64,000 bases of DNA from Rhodococcus globerulus NBRC 14531. Its GTDB lineage: Bacteria > Actinomycetota > Actinomycetes > Mycobacteriales > Mycobacteriaceae. Within the stretch, counting starts at the first letter, position 1. Every line of letters starts with the position of its first letter. The notes under the pieces are model-generated. The model saw only the letters and a list, made by a program, of their open reading frames with translations, was not told the DNA's origin and searched no databases. Positions 46,280 to 54,071 of this stretch are shown here, in pieces. The stretch spans positions 372,001 through 436,000 of the forward strand of contig NZ_BCWX01000005.1 in the NCBI RefSeq assembly GCF_001894805.1. The letters are read 5' to 3'. The translations under genes were made by a program, and so were the position numbers.

Positions 46280-47236
46280 ATGACGGTGAAGACGATCGAT
46301 GTCGACGGATTCCGTTGGCAGATGGACGATTCCGGTTCAGGGACAGCTGTGGTTCTGTGTCACGGCTTCCCTGGCCTCGGCTACAGCTATCGACATCAGT
46401 CGACGGCCTTGGCAGACGCGGGTTTTCGGGCGATCGCCCTCGACATGCCCGGTTACGGCGGCACTACACGCCCCGATGCGATCGACGAATACACCAACGA
46501 CGCGGTCGCCGCCCGGATGATCGCGCTTCTCGACGCTCTCGGAATCGACAAAGCCGTCTTTGTCGGTCACGATTTTGGCGCACCGGCTGCGTGGACCACC
46601 GCTCTGCGCTACCCGGATCGTGTTGCGGGACTGGTCTCCTTGGCGGTTCCCTATGCGCCGGACCGCTTTCCGGCCAGGCCGTCCACAATCTACGCCGCCA
46701 TGGCGCGCAAGCACTTTCTGCACATCCACTACTTCCAAGAACCAGGTGTGGCGGAGCGGGAACTCGACGCCCAGCCGCGTGAATTCCTGCAGCGACTCTT
46801 CCACGCTTTGTCCGGTGCCTATCGATACCTCGATGTGTGGGATCACCCCTCCGAGGGAAACGGCTACCTGGACGTACTCCCCGAGGCGCCCGCGTTGCCT
46901 TGGTCGTGGCTCACGGAAGAGGACTTCGATGTCTACGTAAAGACTTTTACTGCAACAGGATTCACTGGAGGATTGAGCTGGTACCGAGCCTACGACGCAA
47001 ACTGGGAACGCAATGAGGATCTCGACGGCGCTCACATCAACGTCCCGACGCTCTTCGTCGCGGGCGCCGAGGATCCGGTCATCGCGATGAGCGGCCCCAA
47101 GGCATTGGACCGCATGAAGGACACCGTCCCCGAGTTGCGAGGTGTGCACCTTCTCGGCGGCGCGGGGCACTTCGTACAACAAGAACGTGCTACCGAGGTC
47201 AATGAACTTTTGATCTCTTTCCTTCGGTCTCTCTAG
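46280..47236 (+). CDS. Alpha/beta hydrolase, epoxide hydrolase type
   Basis: A 318-residue alpha/beta hydrolase. The oxyanion motif is HGFPG near residue 28, and the nucleophile elbow is GHDFG with Asp98, the aspartate nucleophile of epoxide hydrolases and dehalogenases rather than the serine of esterases. Acid AGAEDPV near residue 260 and His in AGHFVQ near residue 296 complete the triad. It follows the isomerase directly and may be controlled by the same KstR site, so a steroid or other hydrophobic substrate is possible. Confidence 0.87.
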   Translation: MTVKTIDVDGFRWQMDDSGSGTAVVLCHGFPGLGYSYRHQSTALADAGFRAIALDMPGYGGTTRPDAIDEYTNDAVAARMIALLDALGIDKAVFVGHDFGAPAAWTTALRYPDRVAGLVSLAVPYAPDRFPARPSTIYAAMARKHFLHIHYFQEPGVAERELDAQPREFLQRLFHALSGAYRYLDVWDHPSEGNGYLDVLPEAPALPWSWLTEEDFDVYVKTFTATGFTGGLSWYRAYDANWERNEDLDGAHINVPTLFVAGAEDPVIAMSGPKALDRMKDTVPELRGVHLLGGAGHFVQQERATEVNELLISFLRSL

Positions 47237-47269
47237 GCGAAATCGGGCCGAAGGTCTAGCGTTGCGCAG

Positions 47270-48226
47270 ATGCGCACCAGGATCTTCGATCGCGGTATTC
47301 GAGTGGGTATCACCGGTGCTCTTGTTGCCGGTTCGCTTCTGGCTCTGGGTGTGTCCGGTGCCGCCGCCGCTCCGCCCTGCCCTGGATCGTCCCCCGCGAT
47401 CCTCAGCGCCCAGATTCCGGGCGCGGCCCTCGAGGGTGTCACCGTGGACGGGCAGGGTCGCCTGTACGCGACAGACCTGGTGAGCGGGCGCATCTTTCGG
47501 ATCGACGCGCCGGGTGCGGCAGCAGTCCCGATCGCGACGGTTCCCGGCGGTGCGGGCGCACTCGCGTGGAGCCCGGACGGTTCACTGCTGGTGGGAACCG
47601 GAGCCAACGCTGGCGTGCTGATCGGCGATCTGACGCGGGCTGCGTCGGTCGCGCGGGTGGACGTGAACTCGGGTGTCGTGACGCCGATCGCCGGTGGTCT
47701 GAGCGCTGCAAATGGTCTTGCCGTGGCACATGACGGAACGATCTATGCCACCAACGATTTTGGTTCGCTGATCGGAAAGGTCAGCCCCAACGGCGCCGTA
47801 GACCCGGCGTGGGCGAGCCTCCCGAGTGCTAACGGGGCCGCATTGAGTGCCGACAATCGCTGGCTTTACGTGTCGCGCACGTTTGCCAATCCGGGGGTCA
47901 GCCGCATCTCCGTCGACAATCCGGGCTATTCGGAGTCGCTGGTTGATCTCAGTGGTCTCGAAATATTCTCAGCCCCAGATGGTTTGACGTTGGATTCGCA
48001 TGACCGCGCGATCGTCCCCACGGACATCAGCGGTGAGGTGTGGCGTATCGACGGCCCCGGTCAGTACTGCGCGCTCACCAGCGGACTTCAGGCGTCGAGT
48101 GTGTTGACCTACGGTCGTGGCAACTCCGGATTTGCAGCCGGACACCTCTACCGGGCCGGGTTCGACGGAAAGATTTTCGAGATTCCGGCGGGATTCGACG
48201 CGGGTGCTCAGGCGGCGACACCGTAA
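47270..48226 (+). CDS. Secreted SMP-30/gluconolactonase-like beta-propeller protein
   Basis: A 318-residue protein. A signal peptide (basic MRTRIFDRGIR, hydrophobic LVAGSLLALGVSGAAAA) is followed by repeats typical of a six-bladed propeller (VDGQGRLYATDLVSGRIFRI, AHDGTIYATND, LDSHDRAIVPTDISGEVWRI). The fold resembles SMP-30/strictosidine-synthase relatives, which are lactonases or unknown. No metal ligands can be assigned with confidence. It lies 33 bases after the hydrolase gene and may be in the same transcript. Confidence 0.78.
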   Translation: MRTRIFDRGIRVGITGALVAGSLLALGVSGAAAAPPCPGSSPAILSAQIPGAALEGVTVDGQGRLYATDLVSGRIFRIDAPGAAAVPIATVPGGAGALAWSPDGSLLVGTGANAGVLIGDLTRAASVARVDVNSGVVTPIAGGLSAANGLAVAHDGTIYATNDFGSLIGKVSPNGAVDPAWASLPSANGAALSADNRWLYVSRTFANPGVSRISVDNPGYSESLVDLSGLEIFSAPDGLTLDSHDRAIVPTDISGEVWRIDGPGQYCALTSGLQASSVLTYGRGNSGFAAGHLYRAGFDGKIFEIPAGFDAGAQAATP

Positions 48227-48282
48227 GTCGGACTTCTCGACTACTGCTGCCGGGAGTGTCCAAATCGGCCATACTGGTCTGC

Positions 48283-49350
48283 ATGGCGGAAACGAGTGCG
48301 ATCGACGAGGCCGAGAGAGCTGGGACAAGCCTGCCCGCGGTACCCCAGCCACTGCTGACGCCGCTCACGGAGGCTGCGATCTTCCTGGTTTTCACCATCG
48401 ACGAGGGTGGTGAGCAGGCAGTTCACGACGTTCTGGCTGATATCTCGGGGCTGCAGCGATCCATCGGATTCCGGGTTCCCGCAGGTGGCTTGGCCACCGT
48501 GGTCGGCATCGGTTCGGATGCCTGGGACCGATTGTTCGAGGGCCCGCGACCTGCGGAACTGCATCCGTTTGTCGAGCTGACGGGTGACAAACACCACGCT
48601 CCCCGCACGCCGGGTGACCTGCTGTTCCACATCCGGGCCCGTCAGATGGATCTGTGCTTCGAGTTCGCTTCGGTTGTGACGACGAGGTTGGCCGGGGCGG
48701 CTTCCGTGGTCGACGAGGTGCACGGATTCAAGTATTTCGAGCAGCGCGATCTGATGGGGTTCGTGGACGGCACCGAGAACCCGTCCGGGCAAGCGGCATA
48801 TGTCGCGGTCACTGTCGGCGACGAGGATCCGGAGTTCGCGGGCAGCAGCTACGTCATCGTCCAGAAGTATCTCCACGACATGTCGGAGTGGAATGCTCTG
48901 CCCGTCGAGGAGCAGGAGAACGTCATCGGACGCTCCAAGCTCGAAGACCTCGAGATGGACGACGACACCAAGCCCTCAAACGCTCACACCGCACTCACCG
49001 TCATCGAGGACGAATCTGGCGAGCAGATCCAGATTCTGCGTGACAACATGCCGTTCGGCCATGTCGGCTCGGCGGAGATGGGCACCTACTTCATCGGTTA
49101 CTCGGCATCGCCGACGGTCACCGAGCAGATGCTCCGCAACATGTTCATCGGGAATCCCGTCGGCAACTACGACCGCATTCTCGATTTCTCGACCGCCGTC
49201 ACCGGTATCAATTTCTTCGTTCCGACGGCGGATTTTCTCGATGATCCCCCGGACGTGCCGGCCAGGCTCGTCCCCGAAGCGACGTTCACAAAGCCCATCT
49301 CTGACGGTTCTCTCGGAATCGGCAGTCTCAAAAGGAGTGCCCAGCAATGA
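48283..49350 (+). CDS. dypB: DyP-type peroxidase, encapsulin cargo
   Basis: A 355-residue dye-decolorizing peroxidase (DypB type). The family signature is GFVDGTENPSG with catalytic Asp162, the proximal heme ligand is His235 (SNAHTAL), and Arg253 and Asn255 (LRDNMPFG) complete the distal site. The C-terminus ends DGSLGIGSLKRSAQQ (residues 341-355), matching the encapsulin cargo-loading tail. The stop overlaps the start of the encapsulin gene. ATG 48283; no good ribosome-binding site is seen. In R. jostii the same pair forms a nanocompartment linked to lignin oxidation. Confidence 0.96.
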   Translation: MAETSAIDEAERAGTSLPAVPQPLLTPLTEAAIFLVFTIDEGGEQAVHDVLADISGLQRSIGFRVPAGGLATVVGIGSDAWDRLFEGPRPAELHPFVELTGDKHHAPRTPGDLLFHIRARQMDLCFEFASVVTTRLAGAASVVDEVHGFKYFEQRDLMGFVDGTENPSGQAAYVAVTVGDEDPEFAGSSYVIVQKYLHDMSEWNALPVEEQENVIGRSKLEDLEMDDDTKPSNAHTALTVIEDESGEQIQILRDNMPFGHVGSAEMGTYFIGYSASPTVTEQMLRNMFIGNPVGNYDRILDFSTAVTGINFFVPTADFLDDPPDVPARLVPEATFTKPISDGSLGIGSLKRSAQQ

Positions 49351-50141
49351 CAAACCTGCACCGCGACCTAGCACCCATATCGGCAGCAGCGTGGGCCGAG
49401 ATCGAAGAAGAGGCCAGCCGCACCTTCAAGCGTCACGTTGCCGGCCGCCGGGTTGTCGACGTCGAGGGTCCGTCGGGCGACGATCTTGCCTGTGTTGCGT
49501 TGGGGCATCAGGTTCCGATCAGTTCACTCGCGGACGGGGTGATCGCACACGCTCGTCAGTCGCAGCCGATCATCGAACTGAGGGTGCCGTTCACCGTCAG
49601 CCGCCAGGCAATCGACGACGTCGAGCGCGGCGCAAAGGATTCCGATTGGCAGCCGGTCAAGGACGCGGCTCAGAAGATCGCCTTTGCCGAGGATCGTGCC
49701 GTGTTCGAGGGATACCCGGCGGCAAATATCACGGGTGTGCGCGCGAGTGGTTCCAACCCTGAACTGAAGCTGCCTGCCGACGCCAAGGATTACCCCGAGG
49801 CCATCAGCCAGGCTCTCACGGCGTTGCGTCTGGCCGGTGTCAACGGCCCGTATTCGTTGCTGCTCAACGCAGATGCGTTCACTCAGATCAACGAAACCTC
49901 CGACCACGGCTACCCGATTCGCGAGCACATCAGGCGGGTGCTCGACGGCGACATCATCTGGGCTCCGGCTATCGACGGTGCGTTCCTGATGTCGACGCGC
50001 GGTGGCGATTACGAGTTGCACATCGGGCAGGATCTGTCGATCGGCTATCTGTCACACGATGCCGAATCGGTGGAACTGTACTTCCAGGAGTCGATGACAT
50101 TCCTCATGTACACCAGTGAAGCCGTTGTCTCACTGACGTAA
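49347..50141 (+). CDS. enc: Encapsulin shell protein (family 1)
   Basis: A 264-residue linocin/encapsulin, which assembles into a protein shell around DyP peroxidase. The N-terminus NLHRDLAPISAAAWAEIEEEA begins the family fold, with an E-loop and a C-terminal LSIGYLSHDAESVELYFQESMTF. It overlaps the dypB stop (ATGA). Its 3' end overlaps the convergent partner gene of the DUF692 operon by 12 bases. Confidence 0.96.
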   Translation: MTNLHRDLAPISAAAWAEIEEEASRTFKRHVAGRRVVDVEGPSGDDLACVALGHQVPISSLADGVIAHARQSQPIIELRVPFTVSRQAIDDVERGAKDSDWQPVKDAAQKIAFAEDRAVFEGYPAANITGVRASGSNPELKLPADAKDYPEAISQALTALRLAGVNGPYSLLLNADAFTQINETSDHGYPIREHIRRVLDGDIIWAPAIDGAFLMSTRGGDYELHIGQDLSIGYLSHDAESVELYFQESMTFLMYTSEAVVSLT

Positions 50142-50465
50142 CCGTCGATACTGAACTGGTAACCGTCGATACCAGGGCCGGCGTGGCAGTTCGCCGCTGT
50201 CCTGCAGGTGGGCGACAAACGCTTGGGCGTCGGCATGTGACGACGTCTTCGGTCGCCCGACGGCCCAGGCCGTGAACAACTCGAGATATCGATCGCCAAG
50301 GGTGTGGCGCACCATCGGAAGGTGGTGCGCCACTTCTCCGGCGCGCTTGCGAATCAGGGCCACCGACGCGACAGCGGTGTCCTCTGCATTGAATCCCGGC
50401 GGTAATTCACCGTCCGCGACCAACGCCCGTATCAGGGCCTCTTGACGTGCTCCGAGGCTGCTCAT
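50130..50465 (-). CDS. Small helical partner protein of the DUF692 enzyme
   Basis: A 111-residue protein, probably all-helical, without cysteines. It begins MSSLGARQEALIRALVADGE and has VASVALIRKRAGEVAHHLP and LGDRYLELFTAWAVGRP. The ATG at 50465 overlaps the stop of the DUF692 gene (ATGA). DUF692 (MNIO) enzymes are usually paired with a small helical protein (MbnC, DUF2063 or similar) that helps bind the substrate, and this position and size suggest the same role. It matches no family I can name with certainty. Confidence 0.72.
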   Translation of the reverse strand: MSSLGARQEALIRALVADGELPPGFNAEDTAVASVALIRKRAGEVAHHLPMVRHTLGDRYLELFTAWAVGRPKTSSHADAQAFVAHLQDSGELPRRPWYRRLPVQYRRLRQ

Positions 50466-51286
50466 GTGCGTGACCACTCGGTATTCGCGGTGATACGACG
50501 CAGTCCTGCAGCATCGGCTATGGAATCGAGTTCGCCCAGAAGTTCGTGCGCTGGTGGGTAATTACCGTCCCGCTCGAGCATGATCGCGGGATGGTGCCCC
50601 GCCGCGGTGAATTGCTCGAGCAGTTCCACGACCTGCCGGGGAACGGGATCGGTGTGGGTGTCGTGGTACTTGCCGTCGTGCACGCTGCCACCGGCGATAT
50701 GGCAATACGCAATGTGTTCCAGGGGTAGTCGGCACAATTCGGTCCATGCATCCAGGCCACGGTTGAGCGAATTCGCGTAGACATTCGCGATGTCGAGTAC
50801 CAACCGAACCTCGGTGCGTTCGATCAGTTCCGACAGAAACTCGGCCTCGGTGAGTTCGTCGTCCGGCCAGTCGAAGAGAGCCGCGATGTTCTCCACCGCG
50901 AGTGGTACGGGGAGATTCTCCTGGGCGTGGGTGATGTTGCGCGTCAGGACATCCAGAGCCTCGTACGTCCGGGGAACCGGCAACAGGTGCCCCGCTTCGA
51001 TGCCGCCGGCGCGGACAAACGCGATGTGTTCGCTGACCATCGGCACGCCGCGCAGCCCGGCTACCTGGGCCAGGTGCTCGACGCGCCGAGGATCTAGCGG
51101 GTCCGCGCCACCCAGCGACAGGGAAATGCCGTGTGGGATAACCGGAACGGCTAGCCGTTCCAGTTCGGGCGGCAGTGAACTGCCGAGGGATTCCGCAATC
51201 ACCTCACAGAACGCGAGGCCGTCCAGCTGAGCGATGATTCCCGAGATTTCGGGGCGCCAGCCGATTCCGAGGCCGTGGAGAGTCAT
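50462..51286 (-). CDS. DUF692 (MNIO) family multinuclear iron enzyme
   Basis: A 274-residue TIM-barrel protein of DUF692, the family of MbnB, TglH and related multinuclear non-heme iron oxidases that modify cysteine residues in peptides. The expected ligands are present: His52 (PHGISLS), His87 (SEHIAF), Glu132 (VENIAALF), Asp165 and Asn168 (LDIANVY), His196 (CHIAGG), Asp209 and His211 (DTHTDP), Glu238 (MLERDGN). Start ATG 51286 overlaps the stop of the membrane-protein gene before it. Its likely substrate is a Cys-containing protein of this operon; which one is not known. Confidence 0.92.
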   Translation of the reverse strand: MTLHGLGIGWRPEISGIIAQLDGLAFCEVIAESLGSSLPPELERLAVPVIPHGISLSLGGADPLDPRRVEHLAQVAGLRGVPMVSEHIAFVRAGGIEAGHLLPVPRTYEALDVLTRNITHAQENLPVPLAVENIAALFDWPDDELTEAEFLSELIERTEVRLVLDIANVYANSLNRGLDAWTELCRLPLEHIAYCHIAGGSVHDGKYHDTHTDPVPRQVVELLEQFTAAGHHPAIMLERDGNYPPAHELLGELDSIADAAGLRRITANTEWSRT

Positions 51287-52161
51287 CCCCCGCACCCTCC
51301 GCCGCCGCCACCACATCCGCCGCCGCCACCGCCACAACTACTTCCGCTGCCGTCGCCGCCTCCACTGCTTCCTCCGTCGGCGCCGATTCCCGCTGCGGAT
51401 GCCAGCGCCGGATTGATCATCAGGAATGCCGATCCGGCGAAGAGAGCCGCGGACATGCCGGCCAATCGTGGTCCGTAGGCGGAGAACGCGGGGTTGTTGC
51501 GTGGAGCGAGGTAGTCGTGAGATTTCGTCAACGCAGACCGCGCCGCGTTGCCTGATGCTGTGCGATCGAACGTCAATCCGAGGACGGGGATCATGAAGCC
51601 GGTGGCGATCACAGCGAGAAGCAGGAACTCGAAGGGCTTGTCGCCCACCACCCCGAACACGATTCTCACGACTCCGACTGCCACCAGGATTTTCAGGGGA
51701 AGAGTGGCGAACCAGATCGACCGCCGCGTACTAGGTGCCGTCAGATATCCCTTGTCCACCAGTGAGTTCCGCAGCTGAGTCGATTCCACGGTCATTCGCT
51801 CGGCGAGTTGGCGTCGACGGTGGGGTGAGGCTTGCTCAGCCAACTTGTCGTAGACCGTGCGGGTGTACCAATCGAGTGTCGCGTCACCTGGTCCCAGCGG
51901 CCGGAGAACCGCGCCGTCGATCGTGATCAGACCGGCGCCGCGCAGGATTGCCAACGATGCTGCGATAGCGCGGGCCTCACCCGTGAGCATGCCGACTTCG
52001 GGTGGGGTGAGCTGATCGATGAACTCGACGGGGACCTGGCGTGCTCGAAGCGTCAAGCGCCACAAGACGGTCAGAATAACCAGCGTAATAGCGACAATGA
52101 TGTAGCCGTACAGGAATTCTCGGCTGGGGATTCCCCAGGTGTCGGCGGCGTAGGCGTTCAT
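51283..52161 (-). CDS. TIGR04222-like membrane protein B with Gly/Cys tail
   Basis: A 292-residue membrane protein. The N-terminus AYAADTWGIPSREFLYGY leads into a helix (residues ~18-40), then a soluble domain with LTPPEVGMLTGEARAIAASLAI, then helices at ~150-195 and ~240-260. The last ~35 residues are almost only Gly, Ser and Cys, ending SCGGGGGGCGGGGGGCGG with three cysteines. It is about 300 residues like its paralogue upstream and overlaps it by ATGA. The Cys tail is a plausible target of the DUF692 enzyme. Family assignment is from memory of the N-terminal domain. Confidence 0.85.
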   Translation of the reverse strand: MNAYAADTWGIPSREFLYGYIIVAITLVILTVLWRLTLRARQVPVEFIDQLTPPEVGMLTGEARAIAASLAILRGAGLITIDGAVLRPLGPGDATLDWYTRTVYDKLAEQASPHRRRQLAERMTVESTQLRNSLVDKGYLTAPSTRRSIWFATLPLKILVAVGVVRIVFGVVGDKPFEFLLLAVIATGFMIPVLGLTFDRTASGNAARSALTKSHDYLAPRNNPAFSAYGPRLAGMSAALFAGSAFLMINPALASAAGIGADGGSSGGGDGSGSSCGGGGGGCGGGGGGCGG

Positions 52162-53057
52162 CCTCCGCACCCCCCGCCTCCACAACTGCTGCTGCTACCG
52201 CCACCATCCGAACCCGAGAACGAGCCGCAACTGTGGGAACTCGAGCCTCCACCGCCGGGGCTGTACGCCGCGCCGGCAGCCACAGCTCCTGCCAGGGCCG
52301 GATCAACCAGAACCAGTGCGCCGGAACCGAACAGGGCTGCCGACAACCCGGCGAGAGATGGCCCGTAGCTGGTGAACGACGGCCGCAGTTTGGGCGAGAG
52401 GTACGAGTTCTCATGCTTGAGTCGACGCAGTTCGCTTTCACCTAACGCAGTGCGTCGACGATTGATGCGTAGCAACGGAATCAACGCTGCCAACACGATG
52501 ATCGTCAGAAGCAGGAATCCGACGGGCTTGCCGCCGGCCACGCCGAAGATCAACCGGACCACGCCGAGGCCGATGACTGCGACCAGAGGGGTGGTTCGCA
52601 GTAGTGCGTCGACGCCCTGCTGCGGGCGCTGAAGGTAGCCCCCGTCGATCAGTCCAGTACGGAGTTGGGCTAGCGCGACATTCATCCGCCCGAGCAGGCG
52701 CACTTGACGTAGCGGTACTGTGCCGCTGCCGAGCCGCTTGTGGAGAGTGCGGGTGAACCAGTCCAGGCGGCCCTTGTCCTCCTTGGTCAGGACTCGTGCG
52801 GCTTTCCCGGCGGTGGTGATGAGATCGGCGCTGCGCAGTATTGCCATCGAGGCGAGGATGGCCTGGTAGTCGCTCGTCAGGGCACCGACTTCGGGGGGCG
52901 TCAGTGGCCGTCGAACCGCGTCGACAACTGTTGGTGACCGGCGTGCTGCCATTCGGCTGTAGAGAGACAGTCCAACAGCGACTGCAGCGGCTACGAGGTA
53001 CCACTGCAGGAAGGTCTGGCTGGGAATTCCCCAGGTGTCGGCTGCGTAGGTGCTCAT
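52158..53057 (-). CDS. TIGR04222-like membrane protein A with Gly/Ser/Cys tail
   Basis: A 299-residue paralogue of the next gene. The N-terminus is TYAADTWGIPSQTFLQWYLV with a membrane helix at ~15-37; RPLTPPEVGALTSDYQAILA opens the soluble domain; helices follow at ~155-195 and ~238-260. The tail (residues ~265-299) is Gly/Ser-rich with three cysteines (HSCGSFSGSDGGG and SSCGGGGCGG), less regular than in protein B. ATG at 53057 overlaps the stop of the 49-residue gene. Confidence 0.85.
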   Translation of the reverse strand: MSTYAADTWGIPSQTFLQWYLVAAAVAVGLSLYSRMAARRSPTVVDAVRRPLTPPEVGALTSDYQAILASMAILRSADLITTAGKAARVLTKEDKGRLDWFTRTLHKRLGSGTVPLRQVRLLGRMNVALAQLRTGLIDGGYLQRPQQGVDALLRTTPLVAVIGLGVVRLIFGVAGGKPVGFLLLTIIVLAALIPLLRINRRRTALGESELRRLKHENSYLSPKLRPSFTSYGPSLAGLSAALFGSGALVLVDPALAGAVAAGAAYSPGGGGSSSHSCGSFSGSDGGGSSSSCGGGGCGG

Positions 53058-53203
53058 CCTCCCCACCCCCCGCTGTCGGTCAGGATGCCCATTTCAGCAG
53101 GCGTCAGGGGGCGGGCGATCGCCAACGCGCCGTGGGTGGCGGCGACGTATCGCGCGCGGCAAGGTTCAGTGGAAAATTCCCACTTGTCCGTATGATTATT
53201 CAT
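53054..53203 (-). CDS. 49-residue small protein leading the DUF692 operon
   Basis: ATG at 53203 with GGTGGAG just upstream. It starts MNNHTDKWEFSTEPCRARYV and ends RPLTPAEMGILTDSGGWGG. The stop overlaps the start of membrane protein A (ATGA), so it is translated before the membrane proteins. The LTPAEMGILT segment matches the LTPPEVGALT start of the membrane proteins' soluble domain, so it may be a degenerate copy or a short precursor. One cysteine (residue 15). Confidence 0.7.
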   Translation of the reverse strand: MNNHTDKWEFSTEPCRARYVAATHGALAIARPLTPAEMGILTDSGGWGG

Positions 53204-53319
53204 TGCGCTCCACCTTTCAACGTCCTTGTCCTACAACTGATGTCAGTATCGGGGCGCGTTGCGAGAAAGCGATATCCAGGGGTCGATCGTCACCATTCTG
53301 TTACCGTCGAACAGGAGTT

Positions 53320-53994
53320 TTACCGGCCGGTAGGTCGGAGAACTACCTCCGTCGGATGGGCGTCGGCGGGAGTTTCGACGGCAGTGCGCACCGCACGTGC
53401 CACAGTGGAGGCCTTCAGGAAGCTGCTCGGTTCGTAGTTTCCGCCCTCCCCGGCAACAATCTCGCGCTGCATATCGGTGTCGATTCTGCCCGGGTGGATG
53501 GACGTCACGCGCAACGACGGTTCCTCGAGCCGCAATGCGTCGCCAAACGCCCGGAGTGCAAACTTGCTGGCTGCGTACGATCCCCAGCCGGCATTGGCGC
53601 GCAGTCCGGCGCCGGAGTTGATCAGCACGACGTGACCGCCGCCGGCACGGAGAGCGGGAAGGAGTACGCGAGTCAGTTCGGCTACGGCGATGACATTGGC
53701 CTCGAATGTGCGCCGCCACTGATCGACCGAGGATTCCTCGATGGTCCCGAGATCCGCGATGCCGGCATTGTGCACCAGGACATTCAGCTTGTTGACGGGA
53801 ACGGATGCGGTGACGGCGTCGTAATCGGTGAGGTCGACGGGCCACGATGTGGAACCGGGCAGTTCGGCGGTGATCGCCTCGAGGGAAGCCGCGGAACGGG
53901 CGCCGAGCACCAGGTCGTGGGTCGGTGCGAGTTCGCGCGCTATCGCAGCTCCGAGGCCGCGGCTGGAACCAGTGATCAAGGCAGTAGGACGCAT
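53320..53994 (-). CDS. Short-chain dehydrogenase/reductase
   Basis: A 224-residue SDR. The coenzyme motif is TGSSRGLG at residues 8-15, NAG (HNAGIAD) is near residue 77, Ser of INSGAGL near residue 127 and YAASK near residue 140 form the catalytic set. Start ATG at 53994. It lies 116 bases upstream of the five-gene operon on the same strand, so joint transcription is possible but not shown. It diverges from the metal ABC importer. Substrate unknown. Confidence 0.9.
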   Translation of the reverse strand: MRPTALITGSSRGLGAAIARELAPTHDLVLGARSAASLEAITAELPGSTSWPVDLTDYDAVTASVPVNKLNVLVHNAGIADLGTIEESSVDQWRRTFEANVIAVAELTRVLLPALRAGGGHVVLINSGAGLRANAGWGSYAASKFALRAFGDALRLEEPSLRVTSIHPGRIDTDMQREIVAGEGGNYEPSSFLKASTVARAVRTAVETPADAHPTEVVLRPTGR

Positions 53995-54019
53995 GGGCTG
54001 AGCTTAACGACCCATGATT

Positions 54020-54035
54020 GTTCGGCTACCCGAAC
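54020..54035. promoter_or_regulatory. DtxR/MntR-like palindrome before the metal importer
   Basis: GTTCGGCTACCCGAAC is an inverted repeat of 6-4-6 bases with a GGCTA/CC core like that of DtxR-family boxes. It is 37 bases upstream of the substrate-binding protein gene and between divergent promoters. Confidence 0.55.
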
Positions 54036-54071
54036 TTGTGTATTTGATAGCCCTGACATTAGAGTTTTACT

